Assembly: GCA_020055645.1 (NCBI GenBank) | Contig: CM034547.1 | Coordinates: 25,382,513-25,446,512 of the forward strand | DNA: 64,000 bases | DNA from: Tomocerus qinae | Taxonomy: Eukaryota; Arthropoda; Collembola; Entomobryomorpha; Tomoceridae | Reading direction: 5' to 3' | Shown here: in pieces, positions 26,801 to 41,231 of the stretch | Position numbering within the stretch: the first letter of the stretch is position 1 | Layout of the letters: each line of letters begins with the position of its first letter | The notes under the pieces: generated by a model | Databases searched by the model: none | Seen by the model: only the letters and a program-made list of their open reading frames with translations | What the model was told of the DNA's origin: nothing | Translations under genes and position numbers: made by a program

Positions 26801-29800
26801 ATCTTATATGACAATGGCGAATTTGCAAATACAACTATATTCCTATAGACGATAACTTTATATTTCATTTTATTACATAATTCAATCCAAATTGGTACAC
26901 AAGGTGACTCGCATCAGAATTTTTATGGGAATGTGAAGCCGATTCACAATTAAATTTAATTGTCTTGATCAATGAAAATACACAAGCAGGTAGTTGGGAT
27001 TACATTTATTTATTGTTACAATTCTTTGTCTTTTGGAAGGGAATTGGGTAGAAATGTTTCTTCGTATTATTTAATTGTAATGATGAGAGTTTTAGAGGAA
27101 GCAACTAGAAATAGTGTATAGATGGTTTGATCATTAACTGAGATAGTTAGTAGTAGCTTAGTGAGATAATAGAGAGTTTATATAAATGGGAAAGTTGTGT
27201 CACATCCCATCAGAACGAGTAGAATGTGCAGTGCGTGTGTGTGCATGAGAGGTGATAGGGCCAATAGTGCAAAAGTTGAGTAAAGTGATGAGAGCACGTT
27301 GAACGATTACAAGTTTATTAAGTTTATGTAAAATCGTGACTTGGTGGCCGTTCGGGATCAATGTGCTCGTTTCGGTCGTAGGTTATGAAAATGAGAGAAA
27401 GGAAAGTCAAGTTGAGTTTTAGCTGGATGCAAGTTGTATTTGGGTGGGAGTGGGACTGGTGGAAGTCGTAACAAACTTACTAATCGCAGTAAGTTTAGTT
27501 TAGTGCAGCGGACTGCAGCGTGTCTCCTAAGTACTTAACTTCGATAGTTGTATACTAGGCTAAGTGTATCTATATAGCATTTCTATCCTATCTCTACTCA
27601 CTGTGTTAGTTAAGGATCGGCAATCACTTTTAGACGGGTTTTAATTTATCGGATAAGCGCAAGACGGTGTATGAGCCAAGTACTAGTAGTTGGGGCAGTG
27701 TAGTCGTAGTAGTAGTAGTAAGCGACACGTTTTGTGACACTCACTCACAATTTGCACACAATCCATGTTGCTTAATGGGAGTGGAGGTGCCAAGCCAAAG
27801 GAAGTCCAACAAATAGTGACGAGGAGATTTGACTTTGTAGTTAGAGGCGAGTGCAGTGTGAGTTAACTATTTGTGAATACACTTGAGCGGGTGTTTAGGC
27901 GCCAGGCCATAGTGCTAAGTGCGGGCATTTAATCTATAGCAAGCAGTTATACTTAGTCACTTGGCCCAGCACTCGCTAAAATTAAAGGAGCCTATTAATG
28001 TGACTAATGGGTGTGAATGAATGGACATTGGTCCTCATCTAATTTATACGTCTCCTCATGTACATATAATCTCATTCGAATGCAAACGGGACGGCGGAGG
28101 AGAGATTCTAATGTAATCTAATGCAATGCACGAGTCTTTCCTCTCCCAGTGTTCCTATGTATAAATACGTCTATTAAATAGGTCTCTCGGAGTATAAAGT
28201 CAAGTCACACAGTGTTGGTTGTTTCTCTTGCTGTTTCTCCATCCGAAAATCAATTTGTCTCTCGTCCTCTTGTTTTCCATGCTATGGAAAATTCTTCTTT
28301 TTCTTCCACTGTTTCTTGTCGCTTTTTCTAACCCCTCCATGCCAAGACAAACCAAACGAGAGATACATACATATGCATATCAAATAGGGTCTCCGAGGCT
28401 TGAATAGGTATTTAGTAGTAGAAGGATGAATACTATAAAAATCTGGAACCAAGACACTCTAAAGGAAGCCAAGCTTCCCTCCTCCTGATTTCATTAGGGA
28501 AATGAATGAATATGGGCTAATTTTGGTAACGCACTGCAGCTATGCGGTCCTCGCTCTTATAACAATCTAAGTAACTTAACTAACGGAGCTACCTACCCTA
28601 TATCCTTATTACCAGATTTCATCCACAACTCCTGCTTCTATGGAAAAATTCCAAAGCACAGAAAGACGTGAATTACTCTCTTAATTTTCTATACCGTTGA
28701 GCATTGTCGACTAAAAATGTGAATTGCTTCCCTAAGCTTACTCATTTACTCAGCCTTTACACTCATTCATCTTCTGATTTTTCGATAAGCAAGGCAAATC
28801 TATGCACGAATGTTATTACGACTCGCTTCAATGCCTCTCTCAACAATCCTAACCACATAACGTATTTAGTCAACCTGTACACAAATACTACGTAATAAAA
28901 CGTACTCATAATTCTCAACATTAGAATACTGGAATTGAAGCATGCACAGATTCACACCGTTTAAATAGCTATATATATAAAGTGTTGTGTAAGCTAATCA
29001 AATTCCGTGTTAAATTCTATATCTGTACTAGAATTGGAATATATTCCAGGAATTGCCTATTCTACTAGAGCTAACCATAACACAAGTTAGGAGTAGACAA
29101 GTATCTGAATTGCACTGATGTGACAGCCTATATTTCTTGAATCCAACTAGGGAAGAGAAAAGCAGAGCGTAGGGAACATGACTCCATTTGAATATCAACA
29201 GCTCTCTGATTTATTTTGCATATGTGTTCTGCTGGGGTTGACGATGGATTAAAATGTTAATTGGGCTCCTCTTCATATGCACATGTCTTCCTCCTCTACT
29301 ATCTTCTCTTTTAACAACAGGCCAATTTCAAAGGTGAAAGCAGTCTTTCACTACTGTCTCTTTACAGCGTAGTCTGACTAAGCCTCCTTAACCAACCAAG
29401 TTGACAAGAGCGTAGATATGCATTCAATTCTATTGAAATCCCCTATTTGACTCGCTCTTTTCTCGTTCCACAACAACATAACAGAGGATTTTTATTCTTC
29501 TCTCCTCTTGCCATTCTAGTAGTAGTCTTTCTATTTACCACACATTCATGCACTCACACTCGTGGATTTACATATCCTACAGATACTCACATCAACTCAG
29601 TTTAATGATTTCCTCTCCTGTGCATGTCAATTGTACACGTGGGCTGGAGGGAATCATGCATTTATATACACAATCTACTACTCTACTAGTAATGCAATGC
29701 AAACAGAAGAGAAGGTAACAAACATTCCGAGTATGTTATGTGGGGAGGCAGTGGGAAACTTTTAAGGGGAAAAAACATCATTCACCTAGTTTTTGACACT

Positions 29801-32800
29801 CTCTTTAGCACCTACTTGTTATGGGTGTAAACTACATAAACTTTGGCCATAATGGATTCTTTACGTTGACTTCTCAAAAGTTTCTCATATCAATAGACTG
29901 AGGGAAGTCATAATATACTACTAGCACAAACTACGAGAAAACTCCAATGCATTACATTATATTGCTGCATCACTTGCTTGCTACGCTACAAAAGCTAGAT
30001 TTCATCACCATCTTATGTTGTAGCAGATAGCAAGCCAAGGGCACAGCCACACCGAATAACTTTATATTTTATACAAAACATCTACCCAGACTTTGTTAGT
30101 CGGAACAGATTTTATACATCCCAGTTATACCTTCCCGTTTTTAACAGTTGCAACACTTCATATACATAAATCCAAACTTTACTCGAGTTATCACATCACT
30201 ATCTCCATTTATATGCACTAATACCTGACTTGGCTACTACCTTCACTTCAAAATATCCTCAAATACTCCACAACTACATCTGCGTCACTATTTTATCTTA
30301 CCAAATAGAAATCAAAACACTAAAAAACATTCTCTGCTTTTTTATTTTTCGTTAGTAAAGCATTAACAGCGACTTAGCTAAAATAAACGAAAATCAAAAC
30401 TTAAATAAACTTAAATATCATAAACTAAGTTTAAACTCACAAGCTTAAAAACACATACCAATACATTAGCTGCAGAAGAACAAAACCCACTCATTGATTA
30501 CATTCTATACATTAGTTATTATCTAGTAACTTGCTTATACTCATGACTGTCCTCACTCACTCATAATTATGCAGTGAGATTATTAATCTACTCTATGCGC
30601 AATGAAACTCACTAATTCAAAGCAAATGTCAAAATTAGACAAAAAAATCTTGTATGACTTGTAGTGGCTAGAATTGGGATTGGGAAAGAGAAAGTACGAC
30701 GTGTACAGATTCTCTAACCATTCTCTATGTTGTAGTTATTTAAACAAAGGTGGAATTATTACTATGTTATCTATTTCCTTTATGTTTTCATGCATTGTAC
30801 TTAATGTCTACAAACACAAATCTACCTTGTTCTACATAGTTTCATGAATTATTAGGTTTGTAAGCATTTTGGCCGTGAACAAATGCTTTAGTTAGTAGAA
30901 ATACTATTGTGAATAGTCCACGTAATTCCCCATGTGTTTGTAAGCAGATATTCCTAGGGCTAGATCAATTCTCACCTGTTGGCTTTGGCTACCTTGCATT
31001 TATGTTAGGCTTGTAGTAATTGATGTGCGGCCAGGCTGTAATTAATAGAGTATTTGACATGTGAAGGTGGGGGTGTTGCGTCATACCATTTATCACATTG
31101 TGAGTGTTCTGGTTAGACTGCTCCTCCATAGTATATCGATAGAGGTAGACTATTATGTAGTCGAGTGAGTGAGTGAGTACTTTAGTTATCTTAGGAGCGT
31201 AACCTCCGCTGAAAAATTGCCCGTCTCAATTCATCGCATCAAGTCGGCTACACGATAAGCTCTCTTAATGTCACTTAATGTCAACTTTATGTGCTGCATG
31301 CATGCATGCACCCTCCAATTCTTTCTTTCATAGCTTTCTATTCTCTTTCCTTCCCTCCCGCACACTCCCTCACAATCACAACATACACAGCCACTCCAAT
31401 CCAATCTACTCCTAATGCTCAGATACAAGATACTGCACTACTACTGTAAAATAATATATAATGGAGCACAATGCGTTGATTTACCTACCTACGTTTACGT
31501 TTAACGGCTTGTCAAAGCGAGCTGGCATGAATAGATGAATGACTGAACTAAACACAACTGCAGGATCAAAAGGGTTAGAAATTACTGTTATACAACGCAT
31601 TCGTACCTATTGTATCAATTACCCAAGAAATGAATTCCCCCGAATGGAATGCTAATAATAGTTTGTAACCGTTACGTTTGAATCGGGATATCTCATTACA
31701 AATCATACAATATGCTACTTTTAATCCGTTACAAACTTTATACAACAGAGATTACTCTATCTACAATGCTTTAGAACATACAATTACATCTACCTACAAT
31801 AATATTAATGCAATGAAACAATTGCGAAAGATTTACCTGTGAATATATAGTTGTAAAATATAGCTACAAAATAGAATAAACTAGTTTAGAGCGTTAATCT
31901 AGAAGAATTAGAGCACTGTAATATTTATATGTCTATTGGTGATATGTTTGTATCTGAATTACAGGTTGGGTGTAGATATTGTAGAATAAACCCAGGAGAA
32001 AATAGTTAGAGCCGAAAAGGGCTTTGTTTTGGTTAGCGTTGATGGTGAAGAGGAGAGGTTTCGGTTTACCTTGGTAAACAAAAGTGAAATGAAGTGGCTC
32101 TCCTCTGTTTGTCTGTTGTAGTGTGAAAGGAAGTCAGAGAAATGCAAGTGTAGCTTAATAAAGTGGTAAATTGTGAATGCAAAGGTGGTAGTGATTAGGG
32201 TGAGGGTTTACACAGCCTTGCCATGGTTGGTGTGTATATATCTAGTGTACACAATGCATATTAAATATATCTTGGTGTGTAGATAGAGTATATACTAGGC
32301 TTATTATAGTAAATCACTGCAGAACAATGGCCAAGTCAGAAGACAATGTCAAGCCGGGGAAATGCGTTGCGTGGGGACGTATTACGGAGTAGTAGCAATA
32401 GCAAAAGAGTTCTGGCCTGGAGATGATTTTTTAACTGGAGAAAGAAATGAAAGTTAAGGGAAGAGTGCAGTGCATCTAAACTCGAGTGAACTCTGCTCAA
32501 CTGAACTTCACATTCACAATAGAATAATACTGCACAGTACAAGGATAGTAAAAGAGCATGAGACAGTTTCGGAGCATTGTCATAGCATAGAGAGGAGTAA
32601 TATTATTATATCAGAAAGAAGAGCAGTTGAACTTCCAGTCTCTAGTGTAAATTTGCTATGGTGTGATGTGACGTTACGTTAGTTTGGTGTGGTTTGGGGA
32701 AGACAAACTTAAGACTACTAAGGTATTCCACTTCTATATCAACTGGATGAAATAACTAAACTTACTACTTACATGCACTATATATACTGTATGCACTACT

Positions 32801-35800
32801 TTACTAATAAAGGATTCTGTTGTTGTTACTCCTATCTCTGCTCAAAGAGGACCTATATATACATGTACTGAAATAGCTAAACCTAGTACTACTATTTGAA
32901 ATCTCTGCAGAGTATCAGTCATGACATAGAAGTATAGCGGAGCACTTAAAACAGTTCTACTTTACACTTAGGGATGTATATTTCGGTGGGTGAGTATAGG
33001 GAATGCATTGTACGTATCAGTAAGCAAAAGCATTGAGCCACGCCAAGGCAGGGAAAGGAAGGCAAGCCATCCAAAGAAGAACGAACCGACCGACTGGAGC
33101 AGAGAGAGACTCATTATTATTATTCCTATAAATCTTGGCACTCTTCTATCTAATTAAAACTTTTGGGGTCCGCCGACCTCCCCTTCTCTCATTCTGCACT
33201 CATTTCGCAGTGATTCCTTATGCACTACTTCTGACGACATCAGACATCGCTTCTCACTTAAAACTTGACACATCTCAATTCACCCCTTCTCCCCTCTATT
33301 TAAAAATCACAATTACCTCTCCCTCCCCAAACATTCACAAAAACAAAAACAAACCATTATTGTATTTCAACCCAAAGCTCGTAATCCCAAATATTTCTAA
33401 AATGTCGATACTACTAAACCAAGTACTCTTAATTTACAATTATTTGATGAATGGGAAGATGAAAGATGCTGATTAAAATACGCTATTTGATTTTGTTAGC
33501 TATTGGCAATGCAGTATTTCGAATGAATTTTTAAGCCGATTTAAAAAGGATGGTTATCTGTATGGCATGTTACTTTATATATACATTTAAGTTACTGTAA
33601 TTTGTTCAGGTTCGGTTCAGTAGTAACATTACTATTGTACACTTGGTTCAAACGACATAGAATTAGGTGCGTAGGGCAACAAATACATTGAATGGAGAAA
33701 GTGAACTGAAATTCACTCTCGAATTCGTAATATTTCTCTAAATACTTGAATCGAAGTAGAAACTACCTGTCTGCTATACAATACTAGGTATTTCATTCAC
33801 CACTTGTATTTCTTACTTGTTAGTACAGTTGTGTAACTGTGTTAGTATAGGATAACTACCTAAATAAATACAATGAAGATACAGTTACGAAAGTACATAT
33901 TGTATCTACTAGCATTTCTGCATGAGGATATATTTCAGGAAATAGGGATAGTATTAGTTAGGAATGTATAATAATACTCAATGTATGTACATGTGCCATA
34001 ATCGGAATACTTAAGAAATGCCTCTTGGTGTTCTTTAATGTCTGTATCGGTGTTGCAGTAGAATTATATCGCTACAAATATTGAGGGTGGAGATATATAG
34101 TGTAGAGAGATTTGGTAGTATAGGAGAGACTATATAGGAGGATATCTAAATCATGAAACCACCCATTATCATCAACTGATCCTCCATACATACAACATAA
34201 CGTACCCAATTCCTAATATTTCCTTGAGTTGTGAGAATGAGTCTAAGTACATAGTCTGCTCTAGTCTCTCTCACAGTTATAATCGCCCATTTAATTTCTC
34301 GACAAAATCCCCTGTTTTAATTAAATTTGATCAATTTCTTGGAACCTTTCCATTGTTTAACGTAAAGATTGGATTTTGAAGGGGAATTATTGACTGAGAC
34401 GCTTCTCTCTGGGCTGAGGTTGAGCCCAGTTCATTTTTTAAGAGTCTCCTCTCCCACTACAGCCACCAATTCTCTTTATTTTGACTATAATATTGTCTTG
34501 TCGGAGTGTGGTTCAATTGAAGATTGTAATCATCGGCAGGAAGAATAGAGATGATCATTGCACTTAGCTGCGTCTGGCGATGTTATGTCGGCTCTTGTGC
34601 CCATTGCTCGGTTTTTTATTGCCGTTCAGATTTGGGAAAACTTTAATTCTCCTCCAGTACATCCGCGAGGACCAAGCCACACAGCATCGTATTACTCCTC
34701 CAACATAGCAGACTAACAGTGGGATGAACCAATTCCAAGCGAATGTAACGTAACATTCACAATCCAATCCAATGCACTGCAATGTGAATGTGATTCGTTA
34801 TGAAGGAGAGTTCTTTCTTATCTTTATGAAGGTAATTATACAAGATGAGTTCCCTCGTCGTTTTTATGCCTAATCGATTAAGACGAGCTCTTCCCAGAAT
34901 CTCTCTCATCTCGGCCCTCTTCTTCCTATCCAAAAATAGGTTATTATGATAGAGACTCTTCCATTCCAGCTAAGGGAATCCACCGCTAAGCATGCCAAGG
35001 AAGCTACAACTCATCCATTCGATGATATCAAAGGAATTGCAATTATTAGACGGATATAGATTTATATGACTGCGTTACGTCTTACGTGTCCTCCCCATTT
35101 GTGCACACACTAATACAGATAAAACACTATCCAATAGAGTTGTATCATTAATATTATACCCTATTAAATTATTTTCGGATAAGAATTTCGGGCTAATCAT
35201 GAAATCCCGGACAATCCTATATAGACTCTAGCCCATTTCGTTTGAGTCCCATTTAATATTACATATTTATTTAAATGGTTCTAACATTCAGACCATTTTT
35301 ATATTGTGCACAACTGCATGGGAGAAGAATTTGAAATTCACAGGACAAAACAATGTCTAATACATACTAGTATAAAAATATGCTAAAAATAAATTCGAAA
35401 ATATTGAGCTGGGAATGAATGAATGAATGGGGAAAGTAGCGTCATTCATTTATAGCATTGAAATTGAAACGTGAGTGAGTAGAATTAGGTAATATTAAGT
35501 ATAAGTAGGAACTAATAAGTAGGAAGGATCTGAAAATCAAGTTAGAATGAAGCTTGTCGGTATGGGAAAGGGTGTATAAGAAATACAGAAATAGGAATTA
35601 GTTTATTATGAAGAGAATTAGAGGATAGTGTAAACGCAAAGGAAAATAAAGGACGTTGTAGTATGGATAGAGAGAATAGTGATTATAGATTGAGATAGGA
35701 AGGCGAGGGAAATTAAGAAAAAGACTCGAATCGATGGAGATTTAAATTAGCTCTCATGAATCTTCTTTACATTCCCTCATGCCCATAGGATTGCCAGTGT

Positions 35801-38800
35801 TTTGATAAAGTCTCTGAAATGTATCGATCAGAGAAGAGAAAGAAGGGCGATGTAGTCCACACACAGTTATCCCACAATATATAAGGATATGCAATATATA
35901 TATCTCCCTATTCTTTCTATCTCGGTTGAGTCGACATCCAGCCAAGCCAGCCCCACGACATAAAAAGACGATTAGAGAGTCAAGTCAGTCTAAAAGTGAG
36001 CTAATGTAAGCCAAGGCATGGCAGGGAAAGAGAGCGGCCCAATTAATAAAAATCGTCTCGCTTCTCACAGTGCAAATGAAGAGATCAAAGCACACAGATG
36101 AACCAAACGAAACCGGAGACGCTGGGATTCATATCCTCATCCATCTAGGCTTTTAGTCGCCCACTTATAAGTAGGTACCCTGCCCCTGGATCCCTCATGC
36201 AAAAATTCCTTCTTAATTGCAATTCCTAATCATTCCTCCTCAAGTCTTAATGAAAAGATCACATGGGCGCATTCTTCCTTTCCCTCCATCACTCCACTCT
36301 AAATTGTGTAAATCACTTGAACTCTTTATATGTACATACACAATATTTTCTTCCTAACCATCATACCACTATGAAGGTAAACTACGCTTTTTTCCACTCC
36401 ATCCTCTTCTATGTACTTTTCTACTCTCTCTTCAAATGTTTTAATTGACTTTCCAATTTTCTCTGTGAAGCAATGAAAGTTTTAAACTGATTTTATACTC
36501 TGGATTTAAAATGTACACATGATTTGCATAGATAGGAGGATGACTTATTTCCGTATATAGCTCTAGTGCATAAAACCAACTTTATAAAATGGCATGTAAT
36601 AAAAGCAGGATGAAATAAGTGCAGTTAAGTCAGAGCAGGAAGCAATTTGTAATAATCTGGTGAAAGCGTTAGTGTTTAGTAAGGAGTAACGTATGTCCAC
36701 TAGCTACTTAAGTAGGAATTATGTCGAGGACACACCGAGTGTGACGGGGGAACAGAGCCTGATAATAAATGAAACTTGGCTGTATGTCCAGTTCTAAGTA
36801 AATAGAGAAAGTAGCTATAGACTAGAAATAATATATTTATATAGCACAATGAGTGCATCTGTAATACCTACTAGGATTACTAAAGCTAATAATAAGATAC
36901 TAGAGACTTATATAGTCTATATGGAAGGGAATTTAATGTTTTTCGTAGGTCCAGTATATTTATTAGGAAGGGTTTCACACTGGTGAGGTAGAAGGACATT
37001 TGTGCTAGGACATAACAAAGTTAGCATTATATATTAGTATGTGAGTTGAGTGAGGATGAATGTAAGTGTAGCTAATGTACGGATAAGAGTAGTACATCTT
37101 GTATATGGAGAGTGTACAGAGAGGTAGGTATGTACACTTAAAATGTATTTATGAGATTGGCTTCTATTGAGAGAAAGTTTACAAGTCGTATATTTGGGAA
37201 CGGGTTGGTTGCGGGGCGAGCCTTTTCAATTCCGTATGATTTGTGGGGGTGAAAGTTGATCCGATATTTTATGTGTGAGCTCCTATGTAAGTTTGAGCCG
37301 ATTTTATTGTGTGTGTCCTAAAGAGTTTCTCGAGCCTAGTGTAGTGTGAAGAAAAATGTCCACAAAGTGAAGACATCCTCGCCGACAAATCGGTGCGTGT
37401 AGCCATATAATCCTTTTATATTCAACGCATCGTCGTCTCCACTCTCTCTCACAATCCTCTTGCCATCTTAGCTCGGTTGAGTTCAGCTAATAAAATGTAC
37501 AGGGAGATTGAAGTGACTAAAGAGTCCGAAATGACGGGATTGAAGCGAAGGATGTATATAGTTAAGTATGTATAAGTACGTAATGGTGTGGCAGAGCAGA
37601 AAAGAAAATTTATGAATAAAGATGGGAAGCCATTCCATTCCCTAGTAGCTCGATCACGTTCACATCCACTTGTCCATTAGCAGAGAACTTGTCCATTAGT
37701 CCTCCCATCCTTGGACATGCCAACAAATTTATTGAGAATGCAATTCTCTTAAATATTATAGGGAGCTTTGTCCAGTGGATGCTCTTTCCTCCCGTTAACA
37801 GATCAGTTCAGTTGGGATGAGATTACTTTATTCCGGAGTCAACTGGTCGTTCAGTGCGACTCTATCCAGTTCAATTCTCAGTTCACCGACCGAACATATT
37901 ATTATCAGAGAAGGAGACTAACTAACACAAATCGGCTCTCCCCACTTCACCCCAATTTGTATATAGAGATAGGATAGATAGGGAGTGTTGTTACTATAAG
38001 GAGTGACTGTGGAAAGAAGTGAGAATGGCAGAGCGTTTTTCCCGTTGTCGAGTCGGGAGTTCGGGAGTCAACTCCATTGAATAGATTAATACTGATTCCA
38101 TCACGAGAGTTTTTTTTGGACAGAGAACAAATGGTGTAAGTCATCGAGGCGGCATTTTTGTGTAGGAGCGAGATAGGAAGTGAAGTGAAGTCAAGTAGTG
38201 AAAAAAGATGAGATGTATGACTAGAGTGGAGTTGAATAAGATGAAAAAGGGAAAACACTTGTTGGATTCGGGAGGAGAGGAGTTGAGGCGCGGAGGAGAG
38301 ATGATTGACGTGAATTTAAGACGAGAATAGAAAAAAAAGACAGAAAAACACATAGAGAAAAATAGGTATGAAAGGAAAAGACATTATCATCGGTGGCGTT
38401 GTCTGTCTGTGGGTGGGCAGACTGTGGATGAGGATGCGGACGAGATGAGCTTGTCTCCCTCTATTCCTCTGGCTCCGAGAGGGAAAACCGTCCTCATTTT
38501 TTATTCGACTCACATTGCACCATTCCCTTTTGTATTCCTCACTCCACTCTGCGTGACTAACCCTCTTGACTTTACCGGAAAATAAATTCTTCTAATGTCT
38601 ACATTCTTCTAACTTCATATCACAATCACAAATACACTTTTCACATGATTTCAAGACTTCCACCTTCACTAGCCCTATTTACTCCTCTTATTGTATCATC
38701 TGCCAGCGGTTATATTATTATCCAACTTTATTTCCTCTGTTTTATCTTCCCGACCTTCCAATTTACAATTATTCTCTAATATCTCTACTTATCTCGGCCT

Positions 38801-39814
38801 ATGGAACATCAGCTAAACAAAACCTTACACTTCACCAACTACATCATAATAAAATAAAATACAGGGAAAAGAACAACTTACTATTCTGTCGAGCTCTTCT
38901 TCCCTTTCTTTACCACTTTCACCCGACAGAATGAATTTCTTCAATACTTTCTCTCCTACCCTTTCAATCCTTTCACCCCAAATTCCTTTTTTCCTAACCT
39001 TATTTTTAGATTCATTATAAGCATTCATTTTCATTAATTCAATTATAAGCATCATTTGTCTGAAAATATAATATTTTCAAGCAAAGGTTTGTCAAAAAAA
39101 TCTGGTTTTGTAAGTTACTAATATTATTGTGTAAAATGAAATTGAGGATGTACAATTTCTAAATTTGACATCTCTAAATCTAAATGTAGTAGTATCTAAA
39201 TGTTGGGAAAAGTAACAGTGCACTTAGGGTAATCTGATGAGATTTATTATATCGATGAACTCATTGAAATTATCATCTTCATTCTTTTTCAGAACAATAA
39301 TTTTCATTACATCACACCAGTAGTAGAATTATTATTTCTAATTAATAGTGTGGTATAAGTAGTAAGGTAGATATCTAGGTTATTTAACTGTCTGAAATTC
39401 AGTAATTATGATACGTACCTGAATTTGTATTTGACAGACATTCGTCATCGGGTGCTAACATGTCAATACAAAATACATTTAGATGTGTACTTCATGTGTG
39501 AGATCTATAGTCAACTACGTTGTAGTTTCCCGAATTTATGTAGGCGTAGGATGATCAATAATTGATGTTGATAAGTTTAAAAGGGCATATATGGTTATGC
39601 ATCGTATGCGTATTAGTAAAATAATAGTTATGTGTCCGATATAGAAAAGTAGTTAGACTAGCATAAATGTGTAATGTAGTAGATAGTATGAGTACAGTAC
39701 ATGATTGTTATTATAGGGTATATAAGTATTTGAGTCTATGTATATAGTTTGTTAGTAGGAGTTGAATGTGTAGTTGAGTTGAGGACTGTTGTGTAGCAGA
39801 AAGGGAAAAGTTGT

Positions 39815-39877
39815 TGGAGAGAGAGAATCAGATAAAGTTTTTGCTTGTTTGTTCTGTGAAAGGTCTGTTGTATTGTG
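39815..39877 (+). promoter_or_regulatory. 5' leader of the MYT1-family gene
   Basis: The sequence just before the chosen start contains a GGAGAGAGAGA tract and an in-frame TGA at 39857-39859. The ATG at 39878 is the first in-frame ATG after that stop and has G at -3 and G at +4. The true transcription start is not visible, and earlier non-coding exons are possible. Confidence 0.4.
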
Positions 39878-41231
39878 ATGGGTACTCGGGCCATGACGCG
39901 GAACCACCGGAAGAGCCCAGATCACAACAATACGTCCTCTTCCTCCCCTGGATCATCCATCGGATCATCGCCGTGTGGAAGCGAGCCACACAATAAGCGG
40001 CGCCGCGTCTCCTCATCCAGCACGACGACGACGACGACAACGACAACGACTGCAAATAGCAATCCAAGTTCGAAATCCAACAATAGTCTGAATGCACAGT
40101 GCAATCTAACTCCGAATCGAGGTCCTCCCATCCCAAATCCCTTCAAGTTGAGTTCGTCTACTCCGTCTGTCAATTGCGCTCCGAATATGAACATGAATTC
40201 AATGGGTAAGGTGAAAATGAGTCACAGTCATGAGAATGAGTTGCAGATCCTGAATGGGAACGGCACAGTGGCGAATGCAGAGGAAGAGTACCACAAGTGT
40301 GTTCTGGAGACTCAGGCAGCTCTTCGGAGTCTTTCTGCGGAAATCACATCCCATCAGGACAATAATAATTGTGGTACAGCTGGAGCTGGGCCTCCGAGTC
40401 AGCAGACTTCTATCAAAAGCAAAGAGGATTCAGAGTCGAGTGCTGCGGAGAATCACCCAAGTAGCAGTAGCAGCAGTTCACCAACTGTCAAAACTCCTGG
40501 CGCGACTTCCAAAGATGAACTCGCCAGTCCTTCGAAGGAAACTTCTAATGACACGAAGAGCTGTGAGAAAGGAGGAGAGAGTCACAGCCAAATGAGACAC
40601 ACTAATGATGACTATAATAATGAGGCAACAATCCTGGAGAAGAAACCGAGTGAGAATAGTTCTAGTAATAATAGTAGTCGGATGGAAGTTGGTGGCGGAG
40701 AGGGAGAGCGAGAGAAGAATCCACCTCCGCCGAATCATCAGCACCATCATCATCAAATCCAACACAACTTACATCAGGACAAGCTGGAGAAATCTCATGT
40801 GACAGTCTCGGTGAAATCCTATGCTCCAGATTTTAATGAATTGGTGGATGACTCCAACTCGGCTGACCTGGAGATCTCGATGGAAGCAGGAGAAGAGAAG
40901 AAAGTGGCCGGAGGAGTAGCACCTCCCGAGAAAGAAGTCAGAAAAAATAATCACTCAACATCCTCATACTACGAATTCAAAAATACGACAGCCTCGGCGT
41001 TCTCGTCAACGTCCTCAGCCTCATCAGCATACTATAACTTGGAGAGTCAACAACAGCAGCAGCGTTCATTCGACTTTGTCGACAATCATAGCCCTGCCAG
41101 CTCACCATTGACGCCCAAGCAGTACACTGTGCTGCAACCAATGACGCCGGTGGATCATCCTGGAAAGGTGGGATCCGAGTCCTCGCGCAGCGGAACCATG
41201 TCTCCAGCTACTCCAGGTGGAACTGCCAAAG
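39878..41231 (+). CDS. Myt1: Myt1 exon 1: disordered N-terminal region
   Basis: Encodes residues 1-451. It contains a KRRR basic patch near residue 41 that could serve as a nuclear localisation signal, a Ser/Thr run from (ACG/ACA)n codons at about 40020-40054, a His-rich stretch near 40740 and acidic segments. The donor is AAAG|GTAAGA; the frame continues 86 codons past it into intron sequence and stops, which supports splicing there. Confidence 0.85.

Larger units (their letters stand above)
16708..39877. other. Gene-poor region upstream of the MYT1-family gene
   Basis: About 23 kb with no coding region I can support. The longest open frame (25438-25923, 161 codons) is a by-product of a pyrimidine-rich tract. 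Low-complexity content includes (AG)n at 18711-18726, GTAT/TACT-rich DNA at 22629-22798, (CA)n then (TAC)n at 23750-23804 and (TA)n at 25632-25647. Its position directly 5' of a neural transcription factor gene makes enhancers or a non-coding first exon plausible, but that is inference. Confidence 0.55.

Noticed and set aside
33135..33476. 113-codon plus-strand frame
   Set aside because: Starts without a convincing context, has no domain, and lies in AT-rich and pyrimidine-rich DNA.
39922..40194. Minus-strand 90-codon frame with a poly-Val run
   Set aside because: It is the antisense shadow of the Thr-repeat coding sequence in Myt1 exon 1.
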